Below, in pieces: positions 25,696 through 37,288 of a DNA stretch of 64,000 bases. Source of the stretch: Ramlibacter sp. (GTDB lineage Bacteria > Pseudomonadota > Gammaproteobacteria > Burkholderiales > Burkholderiaceae_C). The stretch lies in NCBI GenBank assembly GCA_016713005.1, contig JADJPY010000003.1, positions 417,731-481,730 of the forward strand. Direction: 5' to 3'. The notes below the pieces were generated by a model. That model was not told the origin of the DNA and did not search any database. It saw nothing but the letters and a program-made list of their open reading frames with translations. How positions within the stretch are numbered: the stretch's first letter is position 1; each line of letters opens with the position of its first letter. Made by a program: the position numbers and the translations under genes.

Positions 25696-28001
25696 TCAGC
25701 GCCCGCCCAGCGCCCGCAACACGCGCTCGGGCGTGGCCGGCGCGTCCATGCGCACGGGCCCGGTGCCGGGGCGGGCGCGGGCCACGGCGTCGCGCAGGGC
25801 TTCCCACACGCTGATGGCCAGCATGAAAGGCGGCTCGCCCACGGCCTTGCTGCCGAAGACGTTGTCTTCGCGGTTGGGCTCGGGCCACAGCGCCACTTTC
25901 AGGTGTGCCGGCACATCGCCGGTGGCGGGAATCTTGTAGGTGCTGGGCGCGTGGGTGGCCAGGCGGCCGCGGGCGTCCCACACCAGCTCTTCGGTGGTGA
26001 GCCAGCCCATGCCCTGCACGAAGCCGCCCTCGATCTGCCCGATGTCGATGGCCGGGTTGATGCTGCGGCCCACGTCGTGCAGGATGTCCACGCGCAGCAC
26101 GCGGTTCTCGCCCGTCAGGGTGTCGATGGCCACTTCGGTACAGGCGGCGCCGTAGGCAAAGTAGTAAAACGGCCGCCCCTGCATCGTCGTCTTGTCGTAG
26201 TGGATCTTGGGCGTCCGGTAAAAGCCGTCGCTCCACAGCTGGATGCGGTTGGCGTAAGCGGCCAGCACCACCTCGTCAAAGCTGCGCGTCGCCTTGGGCG
26301 TGCGCACCTGCCCACCGGCAAACTGCACCGCCCCGGCGCCACAGCCATCGAGCCCGGCCACAAAGGCGGCCAGGTTTTCGCGCACGCGGCGCGCGGCAAA
26401 CTGCGCGGCACGGCCGTTGAGGTCGGTGCCGCTGGAGGCGGCGGTGGCGCTGGCGTTGGGCACCTTGGCGGTGTCCGCAGCCGTCGCCATCACGCGCGCC
26501 AGCGGCACGCCCAACTCGTCGGCCACCACCTGCGCCACCTTGGTGTTCAGGCCCTGGCCCATCTCGGTGCCGCCGTGGTTCACCTGCACGCTGCCGTCGG
26601 TGTACACATGCACCAGCGCGCCGGCCTGGTTGAACAGCGTGGCCGTGAAGCTGATGCCGAACTTGACGGGCGTGAGCGCCATCCCGCGCTTGATAACCGG
26701 GCTGTCGGCGTTCCAGGCGTCCAGCTCGGCGCGGCGGCGGCGGTAGGCGCTGGTGCGCTCCAGCTCGGCCATCAGGGGCGCGAGGATGTTGTCCTCCACC
26801 GGCATCTGGTAATGGGTGACATTGCGCTCGGTGATGCCGTACAGGTTGCGCCGGCGCACGTCCAGCGGGTCCAGGCCCAGGTGGCGCGCGATGTCGCCCA
26901 GGATCGATTCGATGACGATCACGCCCTGTGGCCCGCCAAACCCGCGGAAAGCCGTGTGGCTCTGGGTGTGCGTCTTGCAGCGGTACGAGGTGATGGCCAC
27001 GTCGCTCAAAAAATAGGCGTTGTCGGCATGGAAGATCGCCCGGTCGGCCACCGGGCCCGACAGGTCGGCCGAGAAGCCGCAGTTGGCCAGCATGTCCAGG
27101 CGCAGTCCGCGCACCAGGCCGTCGGGGTCAAAGCCCACCGTGTAGTCGTAGGCAAACGGGTGGCGTTTCCCCGTGATCATGAAATCGTCGTCGCGGTCCA
27201 GCCGCATCTTGACGGCGCAGCCCAGGTGGTGCGCCGCCACGGCCGCCCACACCGCCACGTGGCCGGCCTGCGTCTCCTTGCCGCCAAAGCCGCCGCCCAT
27301 GCGCCGGCATTCCACCCGCACGGCGTGGCCGTCCAGCCCAAGCGCGTGCGCCACCCAGTGCTGCACCTCGCCGGGGTGTTGCGTGCTGCTGTGCACCAGC
27401 CACTGGCGCTGCTCCTGTGGCAGCACATAGGCCACCTGGCCTTCCAGGTAGAAGTGCTCCTGTCCGCCAACCTCGAACTGGCCGCTGATCACGTGTGCCG
27501 CCGCGGCCAGCGCGGCGGTGGCGTCGCCGCGCGCCACCTGCACCGGCGGCAGCACATAGCTTTGCGCGGCGTGCGCGGCCTGCGGCGTCAGCAGGGCGGG
27601 CAGCTCGTCGATCTGCAGCTTGACCAGCCGGGCGGCGTGGCGCGCCTGCTGAAAGGTTTGCGCCACCACCACACCCACCACCTGGCCCACGTGCTCCACC
27701 CGGTCGATGGCGAACACGGGTTCGTCGTGCTTCGGGGTGGCAAAGTGGCGCGCGCCGGGGATGTCGGCCGCGCTGAAAAAGCCGCGCACGCCGGGCAGCG
27801 CGAGCGCGGCCGAGGCGTCCACACCGCGCAGCCGGCCATGCGCCACGGTGGACATCACCGGCGCCGCGTGCAGCGTGCCACGCACTTCGGGGATGTCGTC
27901 AATGTAGGTGGCGCCGCCGGCCACCTGGGCGCGCGCGCTCTCGTGCGGGTGCGACACGCCGGCCGTGGCGGGCGCAGGTTGGCCTGTGACCTTGTGCGCG
28001 T

Positions 28002-28005
<4 letters not shown>
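25696..28005 (-). CDS. xdhB: Xanthine dehydrogenase, molybdopterin subunit
   Basis: This 769-residue large subunit binds the Mo-pterin cofactor and oxidises hypoxanthine to xanthine and xanthine to urate. Family marks include GGQEHFYLEGQ, RMGGGFGGKETQ, AFRGFGGPQG, HGGTEMGQGL, and GSKAVGEPPFMLA with the glutamate of the active site. The GTG start at 28005 overlaps the xdhA stop by 4 nt (GTGA). Length fits the bacterial XdhB family. The usual next gene, xdhC, which inserts the cofactor, is not present after the stop; only a dispersed repeat and a convergent gene follow. Confidence 0.93.
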
Positions 28006-29480
<1,475 letters not shown>

Positions 29481-29513
29481 GCGCGACAGCGTAGGGCGGT
29501 GACGGACGGGCTG

Positions 29514-29554
29514 CATACAGCTTGCCATATCCACACGATGCATGACAAGGTATG
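29514..29554. promoter_or_regulatory. Candidate LysR operator between xdhA and lysR
   Basis: In the 71-bp gap, an imperfect inverted repeat CATACagCTTGcCAT ... ATGaCAAGgtATG spans 29514-29554; the right arm includes the lysR start codon. LysR-type regulators bind such dyads near divergent promoters and often repress themselves. The site was judged by eye only. Confidence 0.45.
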
Positions 29555-30484
29555 AGAGACCAGACGCTTTTCGACAAGATAGACCTCCACTTGATAAGGG
29601 TCTTGCACACCGTGTTGACTGAACGCAGCGTCTCGCGAGCCGCCGTCCGCCTGGGCATGTACCAGCCGGCGGTCAGCGCCGCGCTCAAGCGGCTGCGCGA
29701 GCTCTCGGGCGACCCGCTGCTCGTGCGCAGCGGCTCGGCCATGGTGCCCACCGATGCCGCGCTGCGCATGATCGAGCCCAGTGCAAGCATTCTTCGTGCC
29801 GCCGAGGTGCTGTTCTCCGACGCCCGCGGTTTCGAGCCGCGCAGCACCGACACCACCTTCCGGATTGCGGCCTCCGACTACATGGACCCGCTGTTCCTGC
29901 CGCGCCTGGTGGCGCAGGTGCAGCAGCTCGCCCCCGGAAGCCGCATCGAGATCCACCCGCTGTCGGCGGCGGCCGACTACCAGGCCCAGCTGGCCATGGG
30001 CGACATCGACCTGGTGGTGGGCAACTGGCTGCGCCCGCCCGAAGACCTGCACATGGGCCGGCTGTTTGGCGACGAGATCGTCTGCCTGGTCTCGAGCGAG
30101 CACCCCGCGGTGCGCCGCGGCTGGGACAAGGCTGGCTGGCTGGAGGCCGGCCACATTGCGCCCACGCCCACCCATCCCGGCGCGCGCGGCATCATCGACG
30201 AGCACCTGGCCACGCTGGGGTTGCGGCGCAACATCACGGCGCGCTGCCCGCACTTCGGGCTGATCCCGGCCATGGTGGCATCAAGCTTGCTGGTGCTGAC
30301 CACCGGGCGGCATTACTGCGAGCGCTTCGTAGACCAGTTGCCCGTGAAAATCCTGAAATGCCCTGTGGAATTTCCGCGCATGATGTATTACCAGCTGTGG
30401 CACGAACGCACGCACGCCTCGGGCGCGGCGCGCTGGTTGCGCGAGCAGGTCAAGTCGGTGGCGGCAACGCTACAAAAACAATAG
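29552..30484 (+). CDS. LysR-family transcriptional regulator (probably of xdhAB)
   Basis: This 310-residue protein has the LysR winged-helix N-terminus: LHLIRVLHTVLTERSVSRAAVRLGMYQPAVSAALKRLRELSGDPLLVR. A two-lobed effector domain follows (FRIAASDYMDPLFLPRLVAQV, GDIDLVVGNWL). LysR divergently transcribed from xdhAB in related bacteria answers to purines such as xanthine; the ligand here is inferred. The ATG at 29552 lies in the candidate operator. The TAG stop is inside a dispersed repeat, so the last residues (LQKQ) come from the repeat. Confidence 0.88.
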   Translation: MRDQTLFDKIDLHLIRVLHTVLTERSVSRAAVRLGMYQPAVSAALKRLRELSGDPLLVRSGSAMVPTDAALRMIEPSASILRAAEVLFSDARGFEPRSTDTTFRIAASDYMDPLFLPRLVAQVQQLAPGSRIEIHPLSAAADYQAQLAMGDIDLVVGNWLRPPEDLHMGRLFGDEIVCLVSSEHPAVRRGWDKAGWLEAGHIAPTPTHPGARGIIDEHLATLGLRRNITARCPHFGLIPAMVASSLLVLTTGRHYCERFVDQLPVKILKCPVEFPRMMYYQLWHERTHASGAARWLREQVKSVAATLQKQ

Positions 30485-30525
30485 CAAGTCAACCAGTATC
30501 CACGGGGCCTGGAGCCATAAAACAC
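30468..30525 (-). repeat. Dispersed hairpin repeat, copy 6 (gives the lysR stop)
   Basis: CTACAAAAACAATAGCAAG is followed by TATCCACGGGGCCTGGAGCC. It runs opposite to copies 3 and 4. The TAG ending the LysR gene lies in its ATAGC arm. Confidence 0.75.
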
Positions 30526-30549
30526 GAACAATTTCATGGAAAAGGCTGA

Positions 30550-32118
30550 ATGACCACCCCCCGCCTGGAGCTGCGCGGCATCACCAAGCGCTATCCGTCG
30601 GTTGTCGCCAACAGCGATGTCTCGCTGGTGGTGCAGCCGGGGGAGACGCATGCCGTGCTGGGGGAGAACGGCGCGGGCAAGTCCACGCTGATGAAGATCA
30701 TTTACGGCTCGGTCAAGCCCGATGCCGGCAGCGTGCTGGTGGATGGCCAGCCGGTGCAGGTGCGCAACCCGCGCGAGGCGCGCGCGCTGGGCATCGCCAT
30801 GGTGTTCCAGCACTTCAGCCTGTTTGACACCCTGTCGGTGGCCGAAAACGTCTGGCTGGGGCTGGACCGCGGCCAGACTCTGGCCGATGTGGCGCGCAAC
30901 ATCCGCGCCAAGGCCGCCGAATATGGCCTCGAGATCGACCCCGACCGGCCGGTGCACACGCTGAGCGTGGGCGAGATGCAGCGGGTGGAAATTATCCGCG
31001 CGCTGCTGACGCAGCCGCGGCTGCTGATCCTGGACGAGCCGACTTCGGTGCTGACGCCGCAGGCGGTGGAAAAGCTCTTTGTGGTGCTGAAGAAGCTGGC
31101 GTCCGAAGGGTGCAGCATCCTGTACATCAGCCACAAGCTGCACGAGATCCGCGAACTGTGCAACGCCTGCACCGTGCTGCGCGGCGGCAAGGTCACCGGC
31201 GTGTGCAACCCGCGCGAGGAGTCCAACGCCTCGCTCAGCCGACTGATGATCGGTGCGGAGCCGCCGGCGCTGGAGCACCGCCCGGCCCGCGCCGGCGAGG
31301 TGGTATTGGGCGTGCAGGCCCTGAGCCTGCCGCGCGAAGACCAGTTCGGCGTGGACCTGGACGGCATCGACCTGCAGGTGCGCGCCGGCGAGGTGGTGGG
31401 CATTGCCGGTGTGTCGGGCAATGGCCAGAAGGAACTGATGTGGGCGCTGTCGGGTGAGGACACCCGGGCGCCGGCGGGCACCGTCACGGTGCGCGGCCAG
31501 GACGTGGGCGCCCTGCACCCGGGCGAGCGGCGCCGCCTGGGCCTGCACTTTGTGCCTGAGGAGCGGCTGGGCCGCGGCGCCGTGCCCACGCTGTCGCTGG
31601 CGCACAACCTGCTGCTCACGCGCGGCGAGGCGCTGGGCCGTGGCGGTTGGATCAGCACGGCCACGCTGCAGGCGCAGGCGCGCGACATCATCGGGCGCTA
31701 CAAGGTCAAGGCCGGCGGTCCGCAGGCGGTGGCGCGATCGCTGTCGGGCGGCAACCTGCAGAAGTTCATCGTCGGGCGCGAGATCGACGCCAACCCGGCG
31801 CTGCTGATCGTGTCGCAGCCGACCTGGGGGGTGGACGTGGGCGCCGCCGCCCAGATTCGCGGTGCCATCCTGGCGCTGCGCGACGCGGGCTGCGCGGTGC
31901 TGGTGGTCAGCGAGGAGCTGGACGAGCTGTTCGAGATATGCGACCGGCTGCATGTGATCGCCCGTGGGCGGCTGTCGCCCCCGGTGGCCCTGGCCGACGC
32001 CACGGTCGAGCTCATCGGCGAATGGATGAGCGGGCTGTGGCACGGCGAGGTGCAGTCTCACCTTCGTGAGCTGGACGCCGCACCGGCCGGCGGGGAGGGC
32101 AGCCATGCTGCGGCTTGA
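30550..32118 (+). CDS. BMP-type nucleoside ABC importer, double ATPase
   Basis: The 522-residue protein has two ABC domains in one chain, as in NupA/YufO and sugar-type importers. Domain 1 has GENGAGKST, LSVGEMQRVEI and LLILDEPTSVL; domain 2 has a weaker A-loop GVSGNGQKEL and signature LSGGNLQKFIVGREI, so it is partly degenerate. It powers purine nucleoside uptake. It starts the set ATPase, permease, permease, binding lipoprotein. It overlaps the next gene by 14 bp. Confidence 0.9.
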   Translation: MTTPRLELRGITKRYPSVVANSDVSLVVQPGETHAVLGENGAGKSTLMKIIYGSVKPDAGSVLVDGQPVQVRNPREARALGIAMVFQHFSLFDTLSVAENVWLGLDRGQTLADVARNIRAKAAEYGLEIDPDRPVHTLSVGEMQRVEIIRALLTQPRLLILDEPTSVLTPQAVEKLFVVLKKLASEGCSILYISHKLHEIRELCNACTVLRGGKVTGVCNPREESNASLSRLMIGAEPPALEHRPARAGEVVLGVQALSLPREDQFGVDLDGIDLQVRAGEVVGIAGVSGNGQKELMWALSGEDTRAPAGTVTVRGQDVGALHPGERRRLGLHFVPEERLGRGAVPTLSLAHNLLLTRGEALGRGGWISTATLQAQARDIIGRYKVKAGGPQAVARSLSGGNLQKFIVGREIDANPALLIVSQPTWGVDVGAAAQIRGAILALRDAGCAVLVVSEELDELFEICDRLHVIARGRLSPPVALADATVELIGEWMSGLWHGEVQSHLRELDAAPAGGEGSHAAA

Positions 32119-33169
32119 AGCACGCCCCGAACCCTCGCGCGCCTGGGGCCTGGGCTCACCGCTGCTGGCGCTGGTGGTCACGGTGGTGCTGGGCGTGGTG
32201 CTGTTCAGCGCGCTGGGCAAGGACCCGGTGCGCGCGCTGGGTGTGTTCTTCTGGGAGCCCATCCGCACGCCCTATGCGCTGGGCGAGCTGATGGTCAAGG
32301 CCACGCCGCTGCTCATCATTGCGCTGGGGCTGGCGGTGTGCTTTCGCTCCAATGTCTGGAACATCGGAGCGGAGGGGCAGTTTGTCATCGGTGCGCTGGC
32401 CGCCGGTGGTGTCGCACTCCTGGCGGGCAAGGACACCGGCGGCTGGATCGTGTTGCCCATCCTGGTGGCTGGCGTGCTGGGGGGCATGGTCTGGGCGGGC
32501 ATCACGGCCCTGCTGCGCGACCGCTTCAACGCCAACGAGATCCTGGTCAGCCTGATGCTGGTGTACGTGGCGATCCAGTTGCTCAACTACATGGTGTACG
32601 GCCCCTGGAAAGACCCGGCGAACTACAACTTCCCCCAGACCAAGACATTTGAGGCGGCCACGCGTGTGCCGCGGCTGTTCGAGGGCTCGCGCGTGAGCAT
32701 CGGCCTGCTGATGGCGCTGGCCGGCGTGGCGGCGATGTGGGTGTTTTTGTTCCGCACGCGCGCGGGTTTTGCGCAGCAGGTGGGCGGCCTGGCGCCCGCG
32801 GCGGCGCGCTATGCGGGGTTCTCCTCGCGCCGCGCGCTGTGGGTGGCGCTGCTGGTCTCGGGTGGCGCGGCCGGCCTGGCAGGCGGGCTGGAGGTGGCTG
32901 GCCCGATCGGCCAGCTGACGCCCTACGTGCCCGCCGGCTATGGCTTTGCGGCCATCATCGTGGCGTTTGTGGGCCGGCTGCATCCGGTGGGGATCGTCTT
33001 CTCGGCGATCCTGATGAGCATGTTCTATATCGGCGGGGAGCTGGCGCAATCGCGTCTTGGTCTTTCCAAGTCGCTCACCGGCGTGTTCCAGGGGCTGCTG
33101 CTGTTCAACCTGCTGGCCTGCGACACGCTGATCAACTACCGCATCCGCCTGTTCAAGGGGGCGCGCTGA
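32105..33169 (+). CDS. BMP-type nucleoside ABC importer, permease 1
   Basis: The 354-residue protein has about ten membrane segments and the family string VCFRSNVWNIGAEGQFVIGALAAGG. YVPAGYGFAAIIVAFVGRLHPVGI near the end is typical of the first permease (NupB/YufP-like). GGGAGG precedes the ATG at 32105, which lies inside the end of the ATPase gene. Its stop overlaps the next start by one base (TGATG). Confidence 0.9.
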   Translation: MLRLEARPEPSRAWGLGSPLLALVVTVVLGVVLFSALGKDPVRALGVFFWEPIRTPYALGELMVKATPLLIIALGLAVCFRSNVWNIGAEGQFVIGALAAGGVALLAGKDTGGWIVLPILVAGVLGGMVWAGITALLRDRFNANEILVSLMLVYVAIQLLNYMVYGPWKDPANYNFPQTKTFEAATRVPRLFEGSRVSIGLLMALAGVAAMWVFLFRTRAGFAQQVGGLAPAAARYAGFSSRRALWVALLVSGGAAGLAGGLEVAGPIGQLTPYVPAGYGFAAIIVAFVGRLHPVGIVFSAILMSMFYIGGELAQSRLGLSKSLTGVFQGLLLFNLLACDTLINYRIRLFKGAR

Positions 33170-34089
33170 TGGAATCCACTGCGCTGCTGGTTGCCGCCAC
33201 GCTGAGCGCGGGCACGGTGCTCGCGCTGGCCGCGATGGGCCTGCTCATCAACGAAAAGGCCGGTGTCGTCAACCTGGGTGCCGAGGGCATGATGTTGTGC
33301 GCAGCGCTGGCTGGCTTTGCCGCGGTGGTCCACACCGGCAACCCCTGGCTGGGCTTTGCCGCCGGGATGGGCGCGGGCGCGTTGCTGGCATTGCTGTTTG
33401 GCGTGCTGGTGATCTGGCTGAACACCAACCAGTTTGCCACCGGGCTGGCACTCAGCCTGTTTGGAGCGGGGTTCTCGGCGTTTGCCGGCGTCCAGTACGT
33501 GCAGGAGAAGCTGCCCGAGCAGGCGAAGTTCGTCATCCCGTTGCTGACGGACATCCCGTTCGTCGGGCCGGCGCTGGCGCGCCACCATCCGCTGGTGTAC
33601 CTGACGGTTCTGGGCACGCTGGCACTGATCTGGTTCCTGGACCGCTCGCGCGCCGGTCTGGTGCTGCGCTCGGTGGGCGAGTCGCCCGAGTCGGCTCATG
33701 CCCTGGGCTACCCGGTGCGCCGCATCCGGCTCGCCGCCGTGGTGGCTGGCGGCGCGCTGTGCGGCCTGTCGGGCGCCTACATCTCGGTGGTCTACACCCC
33801 GCTGTGGGTGGAAGGCATGGTGGCCGGCAAGGGCTGGATTGCGCTGGCGCTCACCACCTTTGCCACCTGGCGGCCCGCGCGCGTGCTGCTGGGCGCCTAC
33901 CTGTTTGGCGGTGTGACCATGCTGCAATTTCACCTGCAGGGCGAGGGCGTGGACATCCCCAGCCAGTTCCTTACCATGCTGCCCTACATCGCCACCATCG
34001 TGGTGCTGGCGCTGATCTCGCGCAACCCCGCCTGGATCCGTGTGAACATGCCCGCCTCGCTGGGCAAACCGTTCTATCCGGGTTCATAA
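33169..34089 (+). CDS. BMP-type nucleoside ABC importer, permease 2
   Basis: The 306-residue protein has about eight membrane segments, with AAMGLLINEKAGVVNLGAEGMML, NQFATGLALSLFG and WVEGMVAGKGWIALALTTFATWRP typical of the second permease (NupC/YufQ-like). The pair forms the membrane channel with the ATPase. The start codon is overlapped by the stop of permease 1. Confidence 0.9.
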   Translation: MESTALLVAATLSAGTVLALAAMGLLINEKAGVVNLGAEGMMLCAALAGFAAVVHTGNPWLGFAAGMGAGALLALLFGVLVIWLNTNQFATGLALSLFGAGFSAFAGVQYVQEKLPEQAKFVIPLLTDIPFVGPALARHHPLVYLTVLGTLALIWFLDRSRAGLVLRSVGESPESAHALGYPVRRIRLAAVVAGGALCGLSGAYISVVYTPLWVEGMVAGKGWIALALTTFATWRPARVLLGAYLFGGVTMLQFHLQGEGVDIPSQFLTMLPYIATIVVLALISRNPAWIRVNMPASLGKPFYPGS

Positions 34090-34128
34090 TCTTTTTCTCA
34101 ACCCCACCGTTCCAACCAAGAGGACACC

Positions 34129-35280
34129 ATGACCGACCTGCAAAAACGTTCGCTGCTCAAAGCAGCCGCCCTGACCGCCGTGGCCGCTGCGGCCCTGGTG
34201 GGCTGCGGCAAGAAGGAAGAGCCGCCCAAGCCCGCGGCCGCCCCCGCCGCCGCGCCGGCCGCGCCCAAGCCTGAGCCGCTGAAGATTGCATTCGCCTACG
34301 TCGGCCCTGTGGGCGACGGTGGCTGGACGTTCGCGCACGACAACGGCCGCAAGGCCATCGAGAAGGAGTTCGGCGACAAGGTGGTCACCAGCTTCGTCGA
34401 GAAGGTGCCCGAGTCTGCCGACGCCGAGCGCGTGATCCGCGACATGGCCGGGCAGGGCAACAAGCTGATCTTTGGCACGACTTTCGGCTACATGGAGCCC
34501 ATGCTCAAGGTGGCCGCCGACAACAAGGGCGTGAAGTTCGAGCACGCCACCGGCTACAAGACGGCCGAGAACATGCGCACCTACGACAGCCGTACCTACG
34601 AGGGTGCGTACATGGCGGGGGTGATTGCCGGCAAGATGACCAAGTCCAACACGCTGGGCGTGGTCGGCTCCATCCCCATCCCCGAGGTGATCCGCAACAT
34701 CAACAGCTTCACGCTGGGTGCGCAGTCGGTCAATCCCAAGGTCAAGACCAAGGTCGTCTGGGTGGGCGAGTGGTTCAACCCGCCCAAGGAAACCGAGGCC
34801 GCCACCGCGCTGATCAACGGTGGTGCCGACGTGCTGATGCAGAACACCGATTCGTCCGCCGTGCTGCAGACCGCCGAGAAGCTGGGCAAGCGCGCCTTCG
34901 GCTGGGACAGCGACATGACGGCCTATGGTCCCAAGGCCCACCTGGGTTCCGCCGTCATCAACTGGGCACCGTACTACATCAAGGCCACCCGCGACGCGCT
35001 GGAAGGCAAGTGGGCCACAGGCTCGGCCTGGTGGGGCGTGAAGGAAGGCGCCATCGACATGGTGTCGGTGGCCGCCGATGTGCCGGAAGACGCCAAGAAG
35101 AAGGTGGACGAGATCAAGGCCGGCCTGAAGGGCGGCACCTTCTCGATCTGGAAGGGCCCCATCCTTGGCCAGGACGGCAAGGAAGTGCTGAAGAAGGACG
35201 AAGTCGCCGACGACAAGTTCCTGGGCGGCATCAAGTTCTACGTCAAGGGCGTGGAAGGCAAGGTGCCGGCCGGAAACTGA
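34129..35280 (+). CDS. BMP-family purine-nucleoside-binding lipoprotein
   Basis: The 383-residue protein has a lipoprotein signal (KRSLLKAAALTAVAAAALVGC, lipid-bearing Cys about 25), then an Ala/Pro-rich tether, and the BMP fold: LKIAFAYVGPVGDGGWTFAHDNGR, FEHATGYKTAENM, GEWFNPPKETEAA, and NTDSSAVLQ. It holds the substrate outside the membrane for the ABC importer just upstream. AGAGGA lies before the ATG. A strong terminator follows the stop, marking the operon end. Confidence 0.9.
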   Translation: MTDLQKRSLLKAAALTAVAAAALVGCGKKEEPPKPAAAPAAAPAAPKPEPLKIAFAYVGPVGDGGWTFAHDNGRKAIEKEFGDKVVTSFVEKVPESADAERVIRDMAGQGNKLIFGTTFGYMEPMLKVAADNKGVKFEHATGYKTAENMRTYDSRTYEGAYMAGVIAGKMTKSNTLGVVGSIPIPEVIRNINSFTLGAQSVNPKVKTKVVWVGEWFNPPKETEAATALINGGADVLMQNTDSSAVLQTAEKLGKRAFGWDSDMTAYGPKAHLGSAVINWAPYYIKATRDALEGKWATGSAWWGVKEGAIDMVSVAADVPEDAKKKVDEIKAGLKGGTFSIWKGPILGQDGKEVLKKDEVADDKFLGGIKFYVKGVEGKVPAGN

Positions 35281-35295
35281 TGTGATTCCAGCTTG

Positions 35296-35324
35296 AAAGG
35301 GGCCGCGCTTGCGCGGCCCCTTTT
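35296..35324 (+). terminator. Intrinsic terminator after the BMP operon
   Basis: GGGGCCGCG-CTTG-CGCGGCCCC forms a 9-bp G/C stem flanked by AAA on the left and TTTT on the right. It lies 16 bp after the lipoprotein stop and before the adenine deaminase gene. Confidence 0.88.
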
Positions 35325-35343
35325 GCTTTCAGGAGAGTACCGG

Positions 35344-36381
35344 ATGACCCCTTTCCCGCCCATCCCCGCCGAGCGCCTGCCGGCCTTGCTGCGTGCGATG
35401 CCCAAGGCCGAGCTGCACATGCACATCGAGGGCTCGCTGGAGCCGGAGCTGATCTTTGCGCTGGCGCAGCGCAATGGCGTGTCCATTCCCTATGCCAGTG
35501 TGGACGAGCTGCGCCGCGCTTATGCCTTTACCAACCTGCAAAGCTTCCTGGACATCTACTACGCAGGGGCCAGCGTGCTGCTGAAGGAGCAGGACTTTTA
35601 CGACATGGCCTGGGCCTACCTGCTGCGTGCGCAGGCCGACAACGTGCTGCACTCCGAGATGTTCTTTGATCCGCAGACACACACCGCACGCGGCGTGTCC
35701 ATGGAGACGGTGGTCAACGGCCTGCACCGCGCCTGCACCGACGCGAAGGAAAAGCTCGGCGTGAGCGCCGCGCTGATCCTGTGCTTCTTGCGCCACCTCA
35801 GCGAAGAAGAGGCGTTCGCCACGCTGGAGCAGGCGCTGCCGTACCGCGACAGGTTCATCGGCGTGGGGCTGGATTCCAGCGAGGTCGGACATCCGCCGGA
35901 GAAGTTCGCCCGGGTGTTCGCACGCTGCCGCGAGCTGGGTTTTCGCCTGGTGGCACACGCGGGTGAAGAGGGGCCGCCGGCCTTTGTGTGGACGGCGCTG
36001 GACGTGCTGAAGGTGGAGCGAGTCGACCACGGCGTGCAGTCCACCCGGGACGCATTGCTGATGCAGCGGCTGGCGCAAGACCGCATCCCGCTGACGGTGT
36101 GCCCGCTGTCCAACCTCAAGCTCTGCGTCTTCCCCACGTTGGCGCAGCACAACCTGGGCGCACTGCTGGATGCGGGCCTGGTGGCCACGGTCAACTCCGA
36201 CGACCCGGCCTACTTTGGTGGGTACCTCAACGAGAACTTTGTCCAGACCTTTGCCGCCACCGGCCTGCAGGCACAGCATGCCTACACGCTGGCGCGCAAC
36301 AGCTTTGAGGCGAGCTTCATCGACGCGCAGCTCAGGCGCCGCATGACGGATCGGTTGGACGAATTCGTGCTGGGCGCCTGA
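35344..36381 (+). CDS. Adenine deaminase (ADA-like family)
   Basis: This 345-residue zinc hydrolase has metal ligands H25 and H27 in ELHMHIEGSLEPEL, a third in VAHAGEEGP, and the aspartate in VNSDDPAYF. The HIEGSLEPELIFALAQRN string is typical of the adenine deaminases (group near Pseudomonas PA0148) rather than adenosine deaminases, so adenine to hypoxanthine is the likely reaction. Adenosine deaminase cannot be fully excluded. A GGAG sits before the ATG at 35344. Its product would feed xdhAB. Confidence 0.87.
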   Translation: MTPFPPIPAERLPALLRAMPKAELHMHIEGSLEPELIFALAQRNGVSIPYASVDELRRAYAFTNLQSFLDIYYAGASVLLKEQDFYDMAWAYLLRAQADNVLHSEMFFDPQTHTARGVSMETVVNGLHRACTDAKEKLGVSAALILCFLRHLSEEEAFATLEQALPYRDRFIGVGLDSSEVGHPPEKFARVFARCRELGFRLVAHAGEEGPPAFVWTALDVLKVERVDHGVQSTRDALLMQRLAQDRIPLTVCPLSNLKLCVFPTLAQHNLGALLDAGLVATVNSDDPAYFGGYLNENFVQTFAATGLQAQHAYTLARNSFEASFIDAQLRRRMTDRLDEFVLGA

Positions 36382-36415
36382 GGGCGCGCTTCCGGCCGGA
36401 TCCGGGCGGCCGGGT

Positions 36416-37288
36416 CTAGGGCGCCGGCGCCGACGGGTCGCGGATCAGGTCGCGCGTGCGTGTCTCTGGTGTGGCGATGCGAAGGTCCCACACGATGCGA
36501 AACAGGTCCAGCAGGCGCAGCACGAAGTAGGTGATGTCGAGCTCCCACCACATGAAGCCGTGATGCGCCGTGCGCGGACTGTGATGGTGGTTGTTGTGGA
36601 AGCCATCCCCCAGTGTCAGCACCACAACCAGCCAGTTGTTGGTGCTGTTGTCGGTGGTCGCGTAGCGGCGGCTGCCCTTCCAGTGGGCGAGAGAATTGAT
36701 GGTGAAAGTGCCGTGCATCACGAGCACGGTGGGCAGCAGCACGCCCCAGACCACGCCCCACCACCCCGCCAGCAGCCAGATCACCACCGCAATGGCCACC
36801 GGCGGCACCAGGTAATGGTCGTCCAGCCACCTGAGTTCGGGGAAGGCATCAAAGTCCCGGACGCGATGGGGCTCAGTCGGGCCATCCGCGTGGGCCAGCA
36901 ACCAGCCCGCATGTGCCCACCAGAAGCCGCCCTGCACCATTGAATGCGGATCCCAGGGTGTGTCCGAGTACTGGTGATGGACGCGGTGATTGGAGGCCCA
37001 CCAAAGCACGCCTTTCTGGATGCTGGACATCGCCAGGATCGCCAGCACGAACTGGAACGCCCGGCTGGTCTTGAATGCGCGGTGTGCAAAGTACCGGTGG
37101 TAGCCAGCCGACGCCCCCAGCGCCCGCAGGAACCATGAGCCCAGCAACAGCCAGAAGGCGGGCCAGCTGGGGCCATACCAGACAGCGCCACCCACCGCAG
37201 CGATATGCATGGTCAACAGACCCCATTCAACGGCGTCCAGGTTTCGCAGCACGCCCGCAATACCGGGGGGTCGAGGTGATGTAGACAA
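36416..37288 (-). CDS. Acyl-CoA/fatty acid desaturase
   Basis: This 290-residue membrane di-iron enzyme has the three histidine boxes HRYFAH, HRVHH and HNNHHH and four hydrophobic segments. It places a delta-9-type double bond in saturated acyl chains with O2 and reduced electron carrier. The gene lies on the minus strand inside the purine region, with no link to its neighbours. Length fits soluble-carrier-dependent bacterial desaturases. Confidence 0.9.
   Translation of the reverse strand: MSTSPRPPGIAGVLRNLDAVEWGLLTMHIAAVGGAVWYGPSWPAFWLLLGSWFLRALGASAGYHRYFAHRAFKTSRAFQFVLAILAMSSIQKGVLWWASNHRVHHQYSDTPWDPHSMVQGGFWWAHAGWLLAHADGPTEPHRVRDFDAFPELRWLDDHYLVPPVAIAVVIWLLAGWWGVVWGVLLPTVLVMHGTFTINSLAHWKGSRRYATTDNSTNNWLVVVLTLGDGFHNNHHHSPRTAHHGFMWWELDITYFVLRLLDLFRIVWDLRIATPETRTRDLIRDPSAPAP

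Noticed and set aside
30388..32268. A 626-codon minus-strand open frame opposite the ABC ATPase
   Set aside because: The plus strand codes for an obvious double ABC ATPase with all motifs; the opposite frame has His/Gln-rich composition typical of antisense frames in GC-rich DNA.
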